44,178 nucleotides of DNA from CAZQHK01 sp964593455 (GCA_964593455.1 CAZQHK010000035.1:1-44178), one strand, 5' to 3'. Positions 15,516-23,209 are shown, numbered from the stretch's first letter. The notes: generated by a model from the sequence alone, not told the origin. Translations and numbers: made by a program.

Positions 15516-15641
15516 TTAGAACTTGAACTCTAACTGTACCAGCATTTCATCGTTGTTGACTTCCGCGCCACCGGTGTCTTCATCGTTGACGTAATACTCA
15601 ACTTTGAGCTTGGTGTTCTTGGTGAAGTCGAAGATAATACA
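15516..15641 (-). pseudogene. C-terminal fragment of a porin-like outer-membrane protein gene
   Basis: Forty-one codons directly follow, in the same frame, the TGA of mobB. They read as amphipathic strands: FDFTKNTKLKVEYYV, an acidic turn, then MLVQLEFKF and a TAA. The terminal Phe and alternating pattern are those of the last two strands of a porin barrel. There is no start codon or ribosome binding site. It is probably the 3' end of a deleted or displaced porin gene. Confidence 0.6.
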
Positions 15642-16199
15642 TCAACAAACTGCCGGCTCTCTCAACGTCTTATTCCGTAGCACCTCTTTTCGATCCTGCC
15701 TCGTATCCGCGGAGAGAAAACATTTTTCCAAAAAATCAGCTAACGCACGTACCTCTCCACTAGAGTAACAAGGCACTCCTACATCTATTTCCGTGTCCGA
15801 AACAATAGCAATAAGATTATCGTTCCTGGTGCAAAGCGGTTCAGGGTGAAGTTCCTGACGAAAGACCTCTATTTTCGGTTTGTCACTTCTTTTGAACCCC
15901 TCGGTAAGAATGATATCCACATCTCCGAAGAAAGCCATGGCCAGTTCATCAAGCGGTTTTTCCCCATCAGTTTTCTTGAACAAAGCCAGCTTGGATGACG
16001 AAGCGATGGCAACGGTGTCCGCACCGGCCTGCGTATGGCGCCAGGTATCTTTTCCCTTGTGATCAATCTCGAAGTTGTGGACATCATGTTTGATGGTTCC
16101 TACCCGGTATCCCCTATTTTTCATTTCGGGAATGAGCTTTTCCAACAGGGTGGTTTTACCGCTATTGGATTTTCCAACGACCGATATGATTGGCATCAT
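15642..16199 (-). CDS. mobB: molybdopterin-guanine dinucleotide biosynthesis protein MobB
   Basis: The 185-residue product starts MMPIISVVGKSNSGKTTLLEKL, a P-loop. Then come GTIKHDVHNFEIDHKGKDTWRH and DIILTEGFKRSDKPKIEV, both characteristic of MobB, a GTP-binding partner of MobA. The last 20 or so residues are poorly conserved, and the TGA abuts a porin remnant read in the same frame, so the native C-terminus may have been altered by the junction. It points the same way as mobA and moaA, but 420 bases of gene remnants separate them. AGAGG lies upstream of the ATG. Confidence 0.9.
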   Translation of the reverse strand: MMPIISVVGKSNSGKTTLLEKLIPEMKNRGYRVGTIKHDVHNFEIDHKGKDTWRHTQAGADTVAIASSSKLALFKKTDGEKPLDELAMAFFGDVDIILTEGFKRSDKPKIEVFRQELHPEPLCTRNDNLIAIVSDTEIDVGVPCYSSGEVRALADFLEKCFLSADTRQDRKEVLRNKTLREPAVC

Positions 16200-16606
16200 T
16201 TTAAAAACCTCTATTCATGAAGACTCACTCGATAAATTATCTATTTCGCTTCAAAACTTGAATGAACATCTTACTTTAAAATTCATAGCTTATAAGTATA
16301 CATGAATCTTCCGCTTCCGGGGAGAGTTTCATTATAAAAGGTATTTCAAGTATTTTATCAGTTTCACTACTCAATTGGCAATTACCGGGGCAATGGCTTT
16401 TAGCCGGAAAGCATCCGCATTGACTCCCTCAATCAAGGAGTGCTATACTCCAAACTAGCGGTCAGATCCGGCCGAGATCACACATTCAATAGCACCGTCT
16501 GTCACGTAAGCTTAATGCTCATGATGAATTTTAATAGCCACAAAGCTATAAAATGAAAAGACTCATGGAAAAGTTCCATAAAATTCGAAAACGGAGATGA
16601 AATAGT
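16200..16606 (+). other. intergenic region, promoter region of two divergent units
   Basis: This 407-base AT-rich stretch separates mobB (minus) from the aminopeptidase gene (plus). I see no open frame with a ribosome binding site or any RNA gene. It contains one clear plus-strand promoter (16420-16449). Confidence 0.6.
16420..16449 (+). promoter_or_regulatory. promoter for the aminopeptidase operon
   Basis: TTGACT (16420-16425) and TATACT (16444-16449) lie 18 bases apart, each one base from consensus. Transcription would start near 16456, giving a leader of about 150 bases before the ATG at 16607. Confidence 0.65.
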
Positions 16607-17716
16607 ATGGCTGACTTGCGAGTCAAACGAATGGCCAAGGTGCTCACACACTACTGCCTCGGCCTGAAAAAAGGCGAATACCTGCAGATATCCTGCTCAG
16701 ATCTGGCCAAGGACCTGATCAGGGAAATCTACAAAGAAGCCCTGAGCGTGGGTGCCCATGTGGTGCCCGCCATATCGATACCCGGACTGTCGGAGATTTT
16801 CTACACCTACGCCACCAAAGAACAGCTCGAGCACGTAAGCGAGCACTCACGCTTCGTAGCCTCGTTTTTCGATGCCTATCTGACCATCCTGGGAGGTTAT
16901 AACACCAAAACACTCGCGGATGCAGATCCGAAAAAGATGGCTTATCACGCGAAAGCAAACAAGTCCATCAGTACTATCCAGCAAGAACGGATGGCCAGGG
17001 ACGAGATCACGATCTGTGCCACCCAGGTTCCCACCTTCGCCCAGGCCCAGGAAGCCAGCATGTCTTATCACCGGTACGAGGAATTCGTCTACCAGGCCTG
17101 CTTCCTGAACGATAAGGATCCAGTGGAGTCCTGGAAAAATCTGAACAAATGGCAGGGCAAGATCATCGACTACTTGTCTAATAAGGACCGTATCAAGGTT
17201 ATCGCCCGGAACACCGAACTCACCTTGAACGTAGGCGGACGGACCTGGATCAACTGCGACGGACAGAGGAACTTCCCTGACGGAGAAGTTTTCACCGGGC
17301 CGATAGAGAACAGCATCAATGGGCATATCAGGTTTACGTACCCCGGTATTTACATGGGTAAAGAGATCGAGGACATCTACCTGGAGTTCAAAGACGGCCA
17401 GGTGGTCAAGGCCCGTGCAGGTTTCGGCCAGGACCTGCTCAATTCCATGCTGAACACCGACGAGGGCGCCCGGTACGTGGGCGAGTTCGCCATCGGGACC
17501 AATTACGGAATCGACAGATTTACCAAAAACATGCTGTTCGATGAAAAAATCGGTGGTACCATACACCTGGCCCTTGGATTGAGTATTCCCGAGTCAGGCG
17601 GAGTGAACCAATCGGTTATCCACTGGGACATGCTGTGCAATATGAAAGACGGCGGGGAGCTATACGCCGACGATGAGCTATTTTACAAGGACGGTCAATT
17701 TACCAAAAAATTCTGA
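16607..17716 (+). CDS. M29-family (thermophilic-type) metalloaminopeptidase
   Basis: The 369-residue length is normal for M29 aminopeptidases, cytoplasmic two-metal enzymes that remove N-terminal residues. The C-terminal catalytic half is recognisable: NFPDGEVFTGP, YVGEFAIGTNYGI, a GGTIHLALG motif and SVIHWDMLCNMKDGG supply the expected Glu, Glu, His, Tyr, His and Asp ligands. The N-terminal half has the ADLRVKRMAKVL...VKKGE-type start seen in the family. GGAGATG is upstream of the ATG. Two further genes follow within 25 bases each, so it is the first gene of a probable three-gene operon. Confidence 0.93.
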   Translation: MADLRVKRMAKVLTHYCLGLKKGEYLQISCSDLAKDLIREIYKEALSVGAHVVPAISIPGLSEIFYTYATKEQLEHVSEHSRFVASFFDAYLTILGGYNTKTLADADPKKMAYHAKANKSISTIQQERMARDEITICATQVPTFAQAQEASMSYHRYEEFVYQACFLNDKDPVESWKNLNKWQGKIIDYLSNKDRIKVIARNTELTLNVGGRTWINCDGQRNFPDGEVFTGPIENSINGHIRFTYPGIYMGKEIEDIYLEFKDGQVVKARAGFGQDLLNSMLNTDEGARYVGEFAIGTNYGIDRFTKNMLFDEKIGGTIHLALGLSIPESGGVNQSVIHWDMLCNMKDGGELYADDELFYKDGQFTKKF

Positions 17717-17740
17717 CCCGCAGGAAGGAGCCGCACATTC

Positions 17741-18361
17741 ATGGACATCACCGTTAATGGAAACCAGGGATATTACTCCTTTGAAGCGCCGAAAACCCTG
17801 GGGGAACTAATTCATGCTTTGATGCTGGAAACCACGCGTGAAGACAAAGTAATGACCTCACTTACGATCGACGAAAAAGAGATCGCCATCGTGGAATCCA
17901 AGGAATCCCGGGAAGAACTCACTCCCAGCGCCCGGGTGGTCATCAATACCAGTAATCCACGCGGCCTGGCCCTGGAAGCGCTGGCTATCTTGCCCGAGTT
18001 CACTTCGCTGAGAATCGAAGCACTGACAGAGATAGTCGACCTGCTCAGAACTCAGAAAGTCCAGGAAGCCATGGACCTCTTTTCTCCTGTCATCGATGAC
18101 TTCAAATGGCTGAGCCTGGTCCTTTCCAGCCTCGACTCGGTGCTCGGACTGGACCTCAGCGTGCTCGAGCTTTCCGACTCCGTGGTTCACGAAAGACGCG
18201 AAAAATTGTTCTCTCTATACCGCGAGATACTGGACTCGCTGGAAATGGAAGACTTCATTCTCCTGGCCGATCTACTGGAGTACGAACTCAAGGAAGAACT
18301 GGCCTACTGGGAAGAAATCTCATCGGTGATCATGCTCATGGCCCAGCGGCCGGCCAACTGA
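17741..18361 (+). CDS. conserved-looking protein of unknown function
   Basis: The product is 206 residues, acidic, with no signal peptide or membrane segment. Residues 1-70 look like a small beta-rich fold (DITVNGNQGYYSF...TIDEKEIAIV...ARVVINTS). The rest is predicted to be helical, with many Leu/Glu heptad-like stretches (LRIEALTEIVDLL, LFSLYREILDSLEMEDFILLADLLEYELKEELAYWEEI). AAGGAG precedes the ATG, and it starts 24 bases after the aminopeptidase. I do not recognise a family. The helical half could be a protein-interaction domain. Confidence 0.85.
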   Translation: MDITVNGNQGYYSFEAPKTLGELIHALMLETTREDKVMTSLTIDEKEIAIVESKESREELTPSARVVINTSNPRGLALEALAILPEFTSLRIEALTEIVDLLRTQKVQEAMDLFSPVIDDFKWLSLVLSSLDSVLGLDLSVLELSDSVVHERREKLFSLYREILDSLEMEDFILLADLLEYELKEELAYWEEISSVIMLMAQRPAN

Positions 18362-18374
18362 AGGAAATGCGGCT

Positions 18375-18875
18375 ATGGACGCGCTATTCACACGGCGAAG
18401 CATCAGAAAATACACGACCGACCCTATCGCCCCCGAGACCATCCGCTACCTGCTCAAAGCGGCCATGTGCGCTCCCAATGCCCTGGGTAACAGGCCCTGG
18501 CACTTCATAATCATCGACGACCGGCAGATCCTGGACCGGGTTCCGGAGGTACATCCTTACGCAAAAATGGTGCCTCAGGCTCCGGTGGCGGTCGTGGTCT
18601 GCGGCGACATGTCCTTCGAGCGAAGTGAGGCCTGGTGGTACCAGGACTGTTCCGCAGCCACGGAAAACCTGCTCCTCGCCGTGGCTCAACGGGAACTGGG
18701 AGCAGTCTGGCTGGGAGTGTACCCGCGGGAAGACCGCGTGAACGGGCTGAAACGTCTCCTCAACCTGCCGGATAACATCGTTCCCTTCTCACTGATCCCC
18801 ATCGGGCATCCGGCAGAAGAAAAAGAGCCGAACGACATCTTCGAAGAAGACAAAGTCCACTACAACATCTGGTAA
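18375..18875 (+). CDS. nitroreductase-family flavoprotein
   Basis: The 166-residue product is a short nitroreductase: FTRRSIRKYTTDPI at the N-terminus (FMN-binding Arg-Arg-Ser-x-Arg), a CAPNALGNRPWHFIII segment, DCSAATENLLLAVAQRELGAVWLGVYP in the middle, and IPIGHPAEEK near the end. The family reduces nitro compounds, quinones or related substrates with NAD(P)H using FMN, usually as a dimer in the cytoplasm. Small members such as this occur widely in anaerobes, and their substrates are mostly unknown. It begins 13 bases after the preceding gene and is the last gene of this unit. Confidence 0.92.
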   Translation: MDALFTRRSIRKYTTDPIAPETIRYLLKAAMCAPNALGNRPWHFIIIDDRQILDRVPEVHPYAKMVPQAPVAVVVCGDMSFERSEAWWYQDCSAATENLLLAVAQRELGAVWLGVYPREDRVNGLKRLLNLPDNIVPFSLIPIGHPAEEKEPNDIFEEDKVHYNIW

Positions 18876-18906
18876 GAACATTCTAACGTCATTCGTCAGG
18901 TCTCAA

Positions 18907-18943
18907 TTGTCATTCGCCGGCTTGTCCGGCAAATCTACCTGAC
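18907..18943 (+). repeat. REP-like palindromic repeat, copy 1
   Basis: Thirty-seven bases match those at 21609-21645 in 33 positions (same orientation). The core ATTCGCCGGC...GTCCGGCAAAT can fold as a hairpin. Copies in two unrelated gaps suggest a dispersed repeat family. Confidence 0.7.
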
Positions 18944-18944
18944 G

Positions 18945-19006
18945 GGAAATGGTTAGAAGTAAGCTTTTTCGAGCAAGCGCCTTGCGAAGCAACAGCGCAG
19001 CGAAGG
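18945..19006 (+). repeat. 62-base direct repeat, copy 1
   Basis: Identical to 19350-19411 except at one base (C at 18998, A at 19403). It contains a perfect hairpin, GCAAG-CGC-CTTGC (18973-18985), flanked by TTCGA and GAAGC. It directly follows the REP-like palindrome. Confidence 0.85.
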
Positions 19007-19349
19007 CTGACCGCAGTAATCGTATAAAGCGAAGATGGATAAATGTTGTTATTGTCAATACCACAGGGCGGGACGTCAAGACCTAGCTACTGGACAATGC
19101 AGCGCTGATGCCTAGGATCAGACAGGCCTCATAGGGTCCTCTTTCTACGCTACTTGCTTATCATATCAATCTCAACTTCATGCACCACCTTTCTACACAA
19201 TAGCTCTTCAACAACGCAAAAGATGTGGAGATTTTTACCCGGGCGGAGGCTGGTCCATTCCTCCAAAAGTATGTCCAAACATTGGGGCGTAGCGTAAGCC
19301 AGGTGGTCCCGCCCTCAAGCAAGAAAGTGTAGAAAGTAAGGTAGGAAAA

Positions 19350-19411
19350 GGAAATGGTTAGAAGTAAGCTTTTTCGAGCAAGCGCCTTGCGAAGCAACAG
19401 CGAAGCGAAGG
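19350..19411 (+). repeat. 62-base direct repeat, copy 2
   Basis: Matches 18945-19006 at 61 of 62 bases. Its last base abuts the stop codon (19412-19414) of the minus-strand endonuclease/phosphatase gene, so the hairpin lies immediately downstream of that gene and could act in its 3' end processing or termination. Confidence 0.85.
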
Positions 19412-20383
19412 TTAGGGAATAGCGATATCTACTAGTACCGGGAGGTGGTCGGAGCCTATGTAGGGGCCGATCCGTTTGTTGGTGCAGACCAGGTCCGGGG
19501 AGAGGAGGACGTGGTCGATGGGTATCAATAGCGGCGGTTGGCGAGCGTGCCAGGTGGGGAATATGCCATGACCCCGCGAGCTGTTGTAAAGACCTGTTTC
19601 TTTGGTCAACCGCCGGTAGTAATGACACCACGGTGAGGCGTTCAAGTCGCCCATCAGCACGGTGGATTTATTCGTGCCGGCGGAGTTCGCGTCTCGTTCG
19701 AGCTGTTTAGCCAGAACCAGCGGAAGTTGGCTGAAATGGTCGTTCCGCATGACAAAGTACTCCCGGCACACCGGCGGTGGAGCGTGCGTTCCCAGCACTC
19801 GGAGCACCCGGCCGGCGATCTCAACATCGACGAATATCGAAGGGAAACGGGCGATACCGAGAGGCACTATTTCCGACCGGACCAGAGGGAAGCGGCTGAA
19901 CAGGGCTATACCGAAATTGTCTTCTCGAAGACTGTGCGCAACGTACGGGAACATTGATTTGTAGAGTTTTAAACGGGTAAACCACTTGCGGTTCACTTCT
20001 TCGAAAAGGATTATATCGGCCTTTGATTCCCGGACGAAACGGTCCACGAGCTCAAATCGGCTGTTCTCGCCTTCCACGTTTATCACGACCGCTTTGACCT
20101 TCACCGCTCCGGCGGGGGCAATAGTGTTTCCGAAGAACACCGGCACTACCAGTGCCAGGTTGACGACCGCGAAAACACTAAATATCAATGAGTATTTCCA
20201 CCGGTGTCTGAAAGCCAGAACGGAAGCCGTCATGATCAAACCTACCCCATACTGCACTCGAAAATGGGAGAACAGATCGAATATCCACCAGAGCCGGCCG
20301 CCGAATCCGGCCAGCGACACCGCTACCAAACTCCACCCGATAACGCACAGTAACCTGTATATGGCAGTATTCCACCTGTTCAT
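19412..20383 (-). CDS. membrane-anchored endonuclease/exonuclease/phosphatase-family protein
   Basis: The product is 323 residues. The N-terminal 95 residues contain three membrane segments (about 10-27, 40-58, 62-82). The rest is an EEP catalytic domain: VINVEGENS, ADIILFEEVN (metal-binding Glu), LGTHAPPP (His), MGDLNASPW (Asp and Asn), IPIDHVLLSPDL and GSDHLPVLVDI (terminal Asp-His pair). All active-site motifs are present. Proteins with this layout are usually predicted to face the periplasm and to act on phosphodiesters or phospholipid-like substrates; the substrate here is unknown. The start lacks a clear ribosome binding site, so the N-terminus is slightly uncertain. Confidence 0.88.
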   Translation of the reverse strand: MNRWNTAIYRLLCVIGWSLVAVSLAGFGGRLWWIFDLFSHFRVQYGVGLIMTASVLAFRHRWKYSLIFSVFAVVNLALVVPVFFGNTIAPAGAVKVKAVVINVEGENSRFELVDRFVRESKADIILFEEVNRKWFTRLKLYKSMFPYVAHSLREDNFGIALFSRFPLVRSEIVPLGIARFPSIFVDVEIAGRVLRVLGTHAPPPVCREYFVMRNDHFSQLPLVLAKQLERDANSAGTNKSTVLMGDLNASPWCHYYRRLTKETGLYNSSRGHGIFPTWHARQPPLLIPIDHVLLSPDLVCTNKRIGPYIGSDHLPVLVDIAIP

Positions 20384-20450
20384 AAGACGTTCATGATAAC
20401 ACTACGGCGGAAAGCGGTCAAAAGATGTATTACGGTGGATAACACGCGGA

Positions 20451-21407
20451 TTAGCCGGGAACCCCCAGCAACAATCGCTTCGAGGCGATGTAATGCTTGT
20501 TGGTGAAACGGATGTTCAGGCTGATCTTGCGGATGATCGCCAGGTAGATATTGGCTACCAGACTCATGTCCTGTTTCATGAGATTATCGATGTGTTGTTC
20601 CTGAAAAACACACAGCTTGACCGGTGTGCAGGCCCGCACTTCAGCCGACCTGAAGTCGCGGTCCAGAAAAGCCATCTCGCCGAACAGATTCCCGGGCCCC
20701 AATACGGTAAGCACGACCCGGTCGCCGGACGGCAGGCTCTTGGAAACATCCACCGATCCTTCGAGCAGGATATAGAACTCGCGGTGCGTGCCGCCTTCGG
20801 AAAGAATGGCTTTTCCTGCCGGCACCATTCGCTCCTCGCCAAAGGTGGTGAGAAAATCGAAGGTCGCGGCGTCGATGTTCCGGGATATGCTGGCGTCGGA
20901 GTCCTGGCTGAGATCGTGGACTTTACCTTCTTTGTTCTTCTGGTCGAGCATTTTCAAGGTCGCCTCAGTGAACAGCAGATGCTCGTTTAAGAGCCTGAGC
21001 CGGCTGCTTAGTTTCTTACCGATAGCCTTGATCAACAACAGGCTCGAGTAAGGCCGTTCATGAATAAGCTGGTAGAAATTATCACGGCTCAGACCCAGCG
21101 TACCCAGAGTCTCGACAGCCATAACCGTGGCGGACCGGGTGCTGTTTTCCAGGATAGCCATCTCCCCGAAAAAATCACCGGGATCGATGGAAGTCAGGAT
21201 GAACTTACGGTGGGGGGAAATTTCCCATATCACATCAACCCGGCCGCTCTGGATAAAAAACATGCCTTCACCCACGTCTCCCCGCCGAAAGACCACCTCG
21301 CCCTCGTCGAAAAAACAGGATCTGACGACGTCTGCTATAGGTTCCAGCGAGGTCCGATCGAATTCGGCGAACATCGGGAGAGTAGCAAGTACATCAATCA
21401 CAACCAT
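20451..21407 (-). CDS. protein with two cyclic-nucleotide-binding domains, no DNA-binding domain
   Basis: The 318-residue product has two CNB folds, about residues 10-125 and 180-295. Each carries the phosphate-binding cassette, GDFFGEMAILENSTRSATV and GNLFGEMAFLDRDFRSAEV, with the Glu and Arg that bind cyclic nucleotide, so both sites look competent. The linker is charged and helical. There is no helix-turn-helix, kinase or membrane part, so unlike CRP it should act by protein contact, like a regulatory subunit. AGGGAG precedes the ATG at 21407. The adenylate cyclase at 11141 is a plausible source of its ligand, although the two are about 8 kb apart. Its own promoter lies at 21478-21507. Confidence 0.9.
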   Translation of the reverse strand: MVVIDVLATLPMFAEFDRTSLEPIADVVRSCFFDEGEVVFRRGDVGEGMFFIQSGRVDVIWEISPHRKFILTSIDPGDFFGEMAILENSTRSATVMAVETLGTLGLSRDNFYQLIHERPYSSLLLIKAIGKKLSSRLRLLNEHLLFTEATLKMLDQKNKEGKVHDLSQDSDASISRNIDAATFDFLTTFGEERMVPAGKAILSEGGTHREFYILLEGSVDVSKSLPSGDRVVLTVLGPGNLFGEMAFLDRDFRSAEVRACTPVKLCVFQEQHIDNLMKQDMSLVANIYLAIIRKISLNIRFTNKHYIASKRLLLGVPG

Positions 21408-21477
21408 TAAACGCTCCCTATTAATTTAGTAGTAATTTCATAACTCGATTCAATAATCCATATTCCAATTACGCCTT

Positions 21478-21507
21478 ACTATAACTTTCCATCAGCAAAC
21501 CCGTCAA
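21478..21507 (-). promoter_or_regulatory. promoter for the cyclic-nucleotide-binding protein gene
   Basis: On the minus strand TTGACG (21502-21507) and TATAGT (21478-21483) are 18 bases apart, each one base from consensus, about 70 bases before the ATG. Confidence 0.65.
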
Positions 21508-21560
21508 GTTTCGTGGTCCTTGACCTGGTATCAAAACCTCCATTGCAGACCAGGTTTCGC

Positions 21561-21590
21561 TTGTAAAATATACAGATGTAGTGATATATA
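21561..21590 (+). promoter_or_regulatory. possible promoter of the plus-strand run beginning at 21693
   Basis: TTGTAA (21561-21566) and TATATA (21585-21590) are 18 bases apart; TATAAC at 21589-21594 is an alternative -10. The leader would be about 100 bases and would include the REP-like palindrome. Evidence is moderate because the region is generally AT-rich. Confidence 0.35.
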
Positions 21591-21608
21591 TAACATACCC
21601 TTCATCAG

Positions 21609-21645
21609 TTGTCATTCGTCGGCATGTCCGGCGAATCCACCTGAC
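21609..21645 (+). repeat. REP-like palindromic repeat, copy 2
   Basis: Matches 18907-18943 at 33 of 37 bases. Its hairpin core ATTCGTCGGC...GTCCGGCGAAT lies in the predicted leader of the operon starting at 21693. Confidence 0.7.
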
Positions 21646-21692
21646 AAGAAAGCAGGTTAATCGTTCAATTAGATAAAGGGGATTTGCTAAAC

Positions 21693-21866
21693 ATGGAAGA
21701 TCCAGTCAAGAAAAACGACACGGCGACAGTCAGGTTATGGCGGTTTCTGATGTACAACAAGAAACTGTGGTTGCTGCCTATCGTCATCTTCGTGCTGCTG
21801 GTGACGGCCCTGCTCATCTTTGCCGGAGACTCGCTCCTGATACCATTTATTTACGGTCTGTTCTGA
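21693..21866 (+). CDS. DUF5989-like small membrane protein
   Basis: A 57-residue microprotein: a polar start (MEDPVKKND), then RLWRFLMYNKKLWLLPIVI, a membrane helix, GDSLLIPFIYGLF at the end. The pattern of WxFLxxxKKLWLLPI, one helix and a P-F-I-Y terminus resembles DUF5989 proteins, which sit beside carbamoyltransferases and SGNH hydrolases in surface-polysaccharide-like loci; the neighbours here fit that. The ATG at 21693 follows AAAGGGGA by 11 bases; an in-frame TTG at 21684 is less well placed. A second member is at 22979. Its molecular role is unknown. Confidence 0.75.
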   Translation: MEDPVKKNDTATVRLWRFLMYNKKLWLLPIVIFVLLVTALLIFAGDSLLIPFIYGLF

Positions 21867-21889
21867 AACAGCACCGGAGAGGTTATCCG

Positions 21890-22735
21890 ATGGCTAAACT
21901 GCAGAAGATATTGGCCCTTCTCTTCGGGTTATTCCTGTGTTTTCTTCTCCTGGAAATTACCGCCCGGGCCGGATATTTCTTATTCAATCATTTTCTGGAA
22001 AAAGCCAATCAGACCCCGGCGGGACATGAATACACTCACCGGATCGTGTGCCTGGGGGATTCCATGACCGCCCTGGGCGGAACCGATTCGTGGCCCCGGC
22101 AGCTGGAGACGGTACTAAACAAACGGCAGCCGGGAAAAACATTCAAGATTATCAACAAGGGTCGGGTGGAAGGCGACACGGCTTTTATCATGTCTCACCT
22201 GGAAGAGTATATGGACGCCTACAGTCCGGACATCATTGCCGTTATGGCCGGGATAAACGAAGAAGGCGTTCTTTTTTACGAGGGAATTGACGAACGGGAG
22301 AGTTTTCTGTTTAAGCATTGTAAAGCCTACAAGGTGCTGCGCATCATGTGGCAGCAGCTTACCGGCAGCGCTGAGCGTTTCAGCTCCCCGGACGAGATGT
22401 ACACGAACCCGGCCACTCGCCGTAATTTCCAGGCAATGGCCGGAATCATCGGTACCCGGGGCGGCCGGCTGGTGGTGGTGCAGTATCCGCTTCGCCGGCT
22501 CGCACCGCTCGAGGAACTTTTCGAAGGTAAAAATGATATCATCTTTGTAGACACAGAACAGGTCTTTCGGGAAGCACTGAACGAATCTTCCTACGAAATT
22601 TATTTCAAAGACCGGTTCGGCGGCGATTTCGGCCACTGCACCAGGAAAGGCAACCGGCTCCTGGCGGAAACCATCGGAGGGGCCATCCTGAGTGGCGAGG
22701 CGGCCGCTGGTAAGGAGACTGACAGCCAGCCATGA
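21890..22735 (+). CDS. SGNH/GDSL-family hydrolase, membrane-anchored
   Basis: The 281-residue product has an N-terminal hydrophobic segment (about residues 6-30, LALLFGLFLCFLLLEI) that anchors or exports it. The four SGNH blocks are visible: nucleophile Ser58 in CLGDSMT, the INKG block with Gly, Asn123 in MAGINE, and Asp246-x-x-His249 in GDFGHC. Family members are esterases or acyltransferases; in glycan loci they often add or remove acetyl groups. GGAGAGG lies before the ATG at 21890. Its stop overlaps the next start by ATGA, so translation is coupled. Confidence 0.88.
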   Translation: MAKLQKILALLFGLFLCFLLLEITARAGYFLFNHFLEKANQTPAGHEYTHRIVCLGDSMTALGGTDSWPRQLETVLNKRQPGKTFKIINKGRVEGDTAFIMSHLEEYMDAYSPDIIAVMAGINEEGVLFYEGIDERESFLFKHCKAYKVLRIMWQQLTGSAERFSSPDEMYTNPATRRNFQAMAGIIGTRGGRLVVVQYPLRRLAPLEELFEGKNDIIFVDTEQVFREALNESSYEIYFKDRFGGDFGHCTRKGNRLLAETIGGAILSGEAAAGKETDSQP

Positions 22736-22962
22736 TCGAGAAAATCAAGCATGTTACCGGGATCATCGTCAAGATGGTGCAGAAGATCGTAATCACTGTC
22801 TCCCTGGTGCTGCTATACTTCATCGGTCTCGGGCTCACTCTTCCGTTGGCTCTTCTGTTCCACCGCAAACTGATGGGGTTCGGACACGCAAACGATGAAT
22901 CTTTCTGGCAGGACGCTGAGGGATACGAGTCTGAGCTCGAAGCATACCGGCGAGAGTCATGA
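22732..22962 (+). CDS. small single-pass membrane protein
   Basis: The 76-residue product has a basic amphipathic start (MIEKIKHVTGIIVKMVQK), one long membrane segment (about residues 20-43, VSLVLLYFIGLGLTLPLALL) and an acidic C-terminal tail (DAEGYESELEAYRRES). It is translationally coupled to the SGNH gene (ATGA) and followed 16 bases later by a second DUF5989-like gene. Similar short proteins occur in these cassettes, sometimes annotated as SxtJ-related, but this one is too short to assign. Confidence 0.75.
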   Translation: MIEKIKHVTGIIVKMVQKIVITVSLVLLYFIGLGLTLPLALLFHRKLMGFGHANDESFWQDAEGYESELEAYRRES

Positions 22963-22978
22963 TGACAAGGGGCGAATA

Positions 22979-23173
22979 ATGCGGGCAATCTGGCAGGCGA
23001 TAAAGGAGATGTACCAGAAGGTCGCCTTCATCGTCAGGGAAATGGTTTTCATGATCAGAAAACACAAGTTGTTCCTGCTGTCGCCCATCCTCCTCATGCT
23101 GGCGTTTTTGGCCTTTCTTGTCTATTACATCGGGCCGTCGGTCATCATCTCGTTCATCTATGCCGGTGTTTGA
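22979..23173 (+). CDS. DUF5989-like small membrane protein, second copy
   Basis: The 64-residue product has an amphipathic N-terminus (MRAIWQAIKEMYQKV), then FMIRKHKLFLLSPILLMLAF, a membrane helix, and ends VIISFIYAGV. The R-K-x-K-L-x-L-L-P/S-I core and the P/S-x-I-I-x-F-I-Y end parallel the protein at 21693. I chose the ATG at 22979 because AAGGGGCG lies just upstream; the frame is open to 22895 but those codons overlap the previous gene. Paired paralogues around an SGNH hydrolase suggest hetero-oligomers. Confidence 0.75.
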   Translation: MRAIWQAIKEMYQKVAFIVREMVFMIRKHKLFLLSPILLMLAFLAFLVYYIGPSVIISFIYAGV

Positions 23174-23209
23174 CATGAGGAAATTTTCTGGTGAATTAGG
23201 AAATAAAAC

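Larger units (their letters stand above)
18876..19411 (+). other. non-coding island with direct and palindromic repeats
   Basis: This 536-base gap lies between a plus-strand and a minus-strand gene that converge on it. It holds a REP-like palindrome (18907-18943) and two 62-base direct repeats (18945-19006 and 19350-19411) that bracket a unique core. GGGCGG/CCGCCC inverted segments lie near 19240-19315. Open frames across it have no ribosome binding site. It could be a remnant of a small mobile element or a repeat-derived terminator region. Confidence 0.6.
21408..21692 (+). other. divergent promoter region with REP-like repeat
   Basis: This 285-base AT-rich gap lies between the cyclic-nucleotide-binding gene (minus) and the long plus-strand run. 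It holds a strong minus-strand promoter, a weaker plus-strand promoter and the second REP-like palindrome. No gene is seen. Confidence 0.6.

Noticed and set aside
13589..16199. Moco riboswitch upstream of moaA or mobA
   Set aside because: moaA overlaps mobA and the region upstream of mobA is made of gene remnants; no structured leader is visible.
19230..19320. GGGCGG/CCGCCC inverted segments as an insertion sequence end or structured RNA
   Set aside because: Only short arms match and no transposase or recognisable RNA motif is nearby; kept only as part of the repeat-island description.
19161..19631. Minus-strand 156-codon frame through the repeat island
   Set aside because: Its first half overlaps the endonuclease/phosphatase gene out of frame and the rest reads through a direct repeat; no ribosome binding site.
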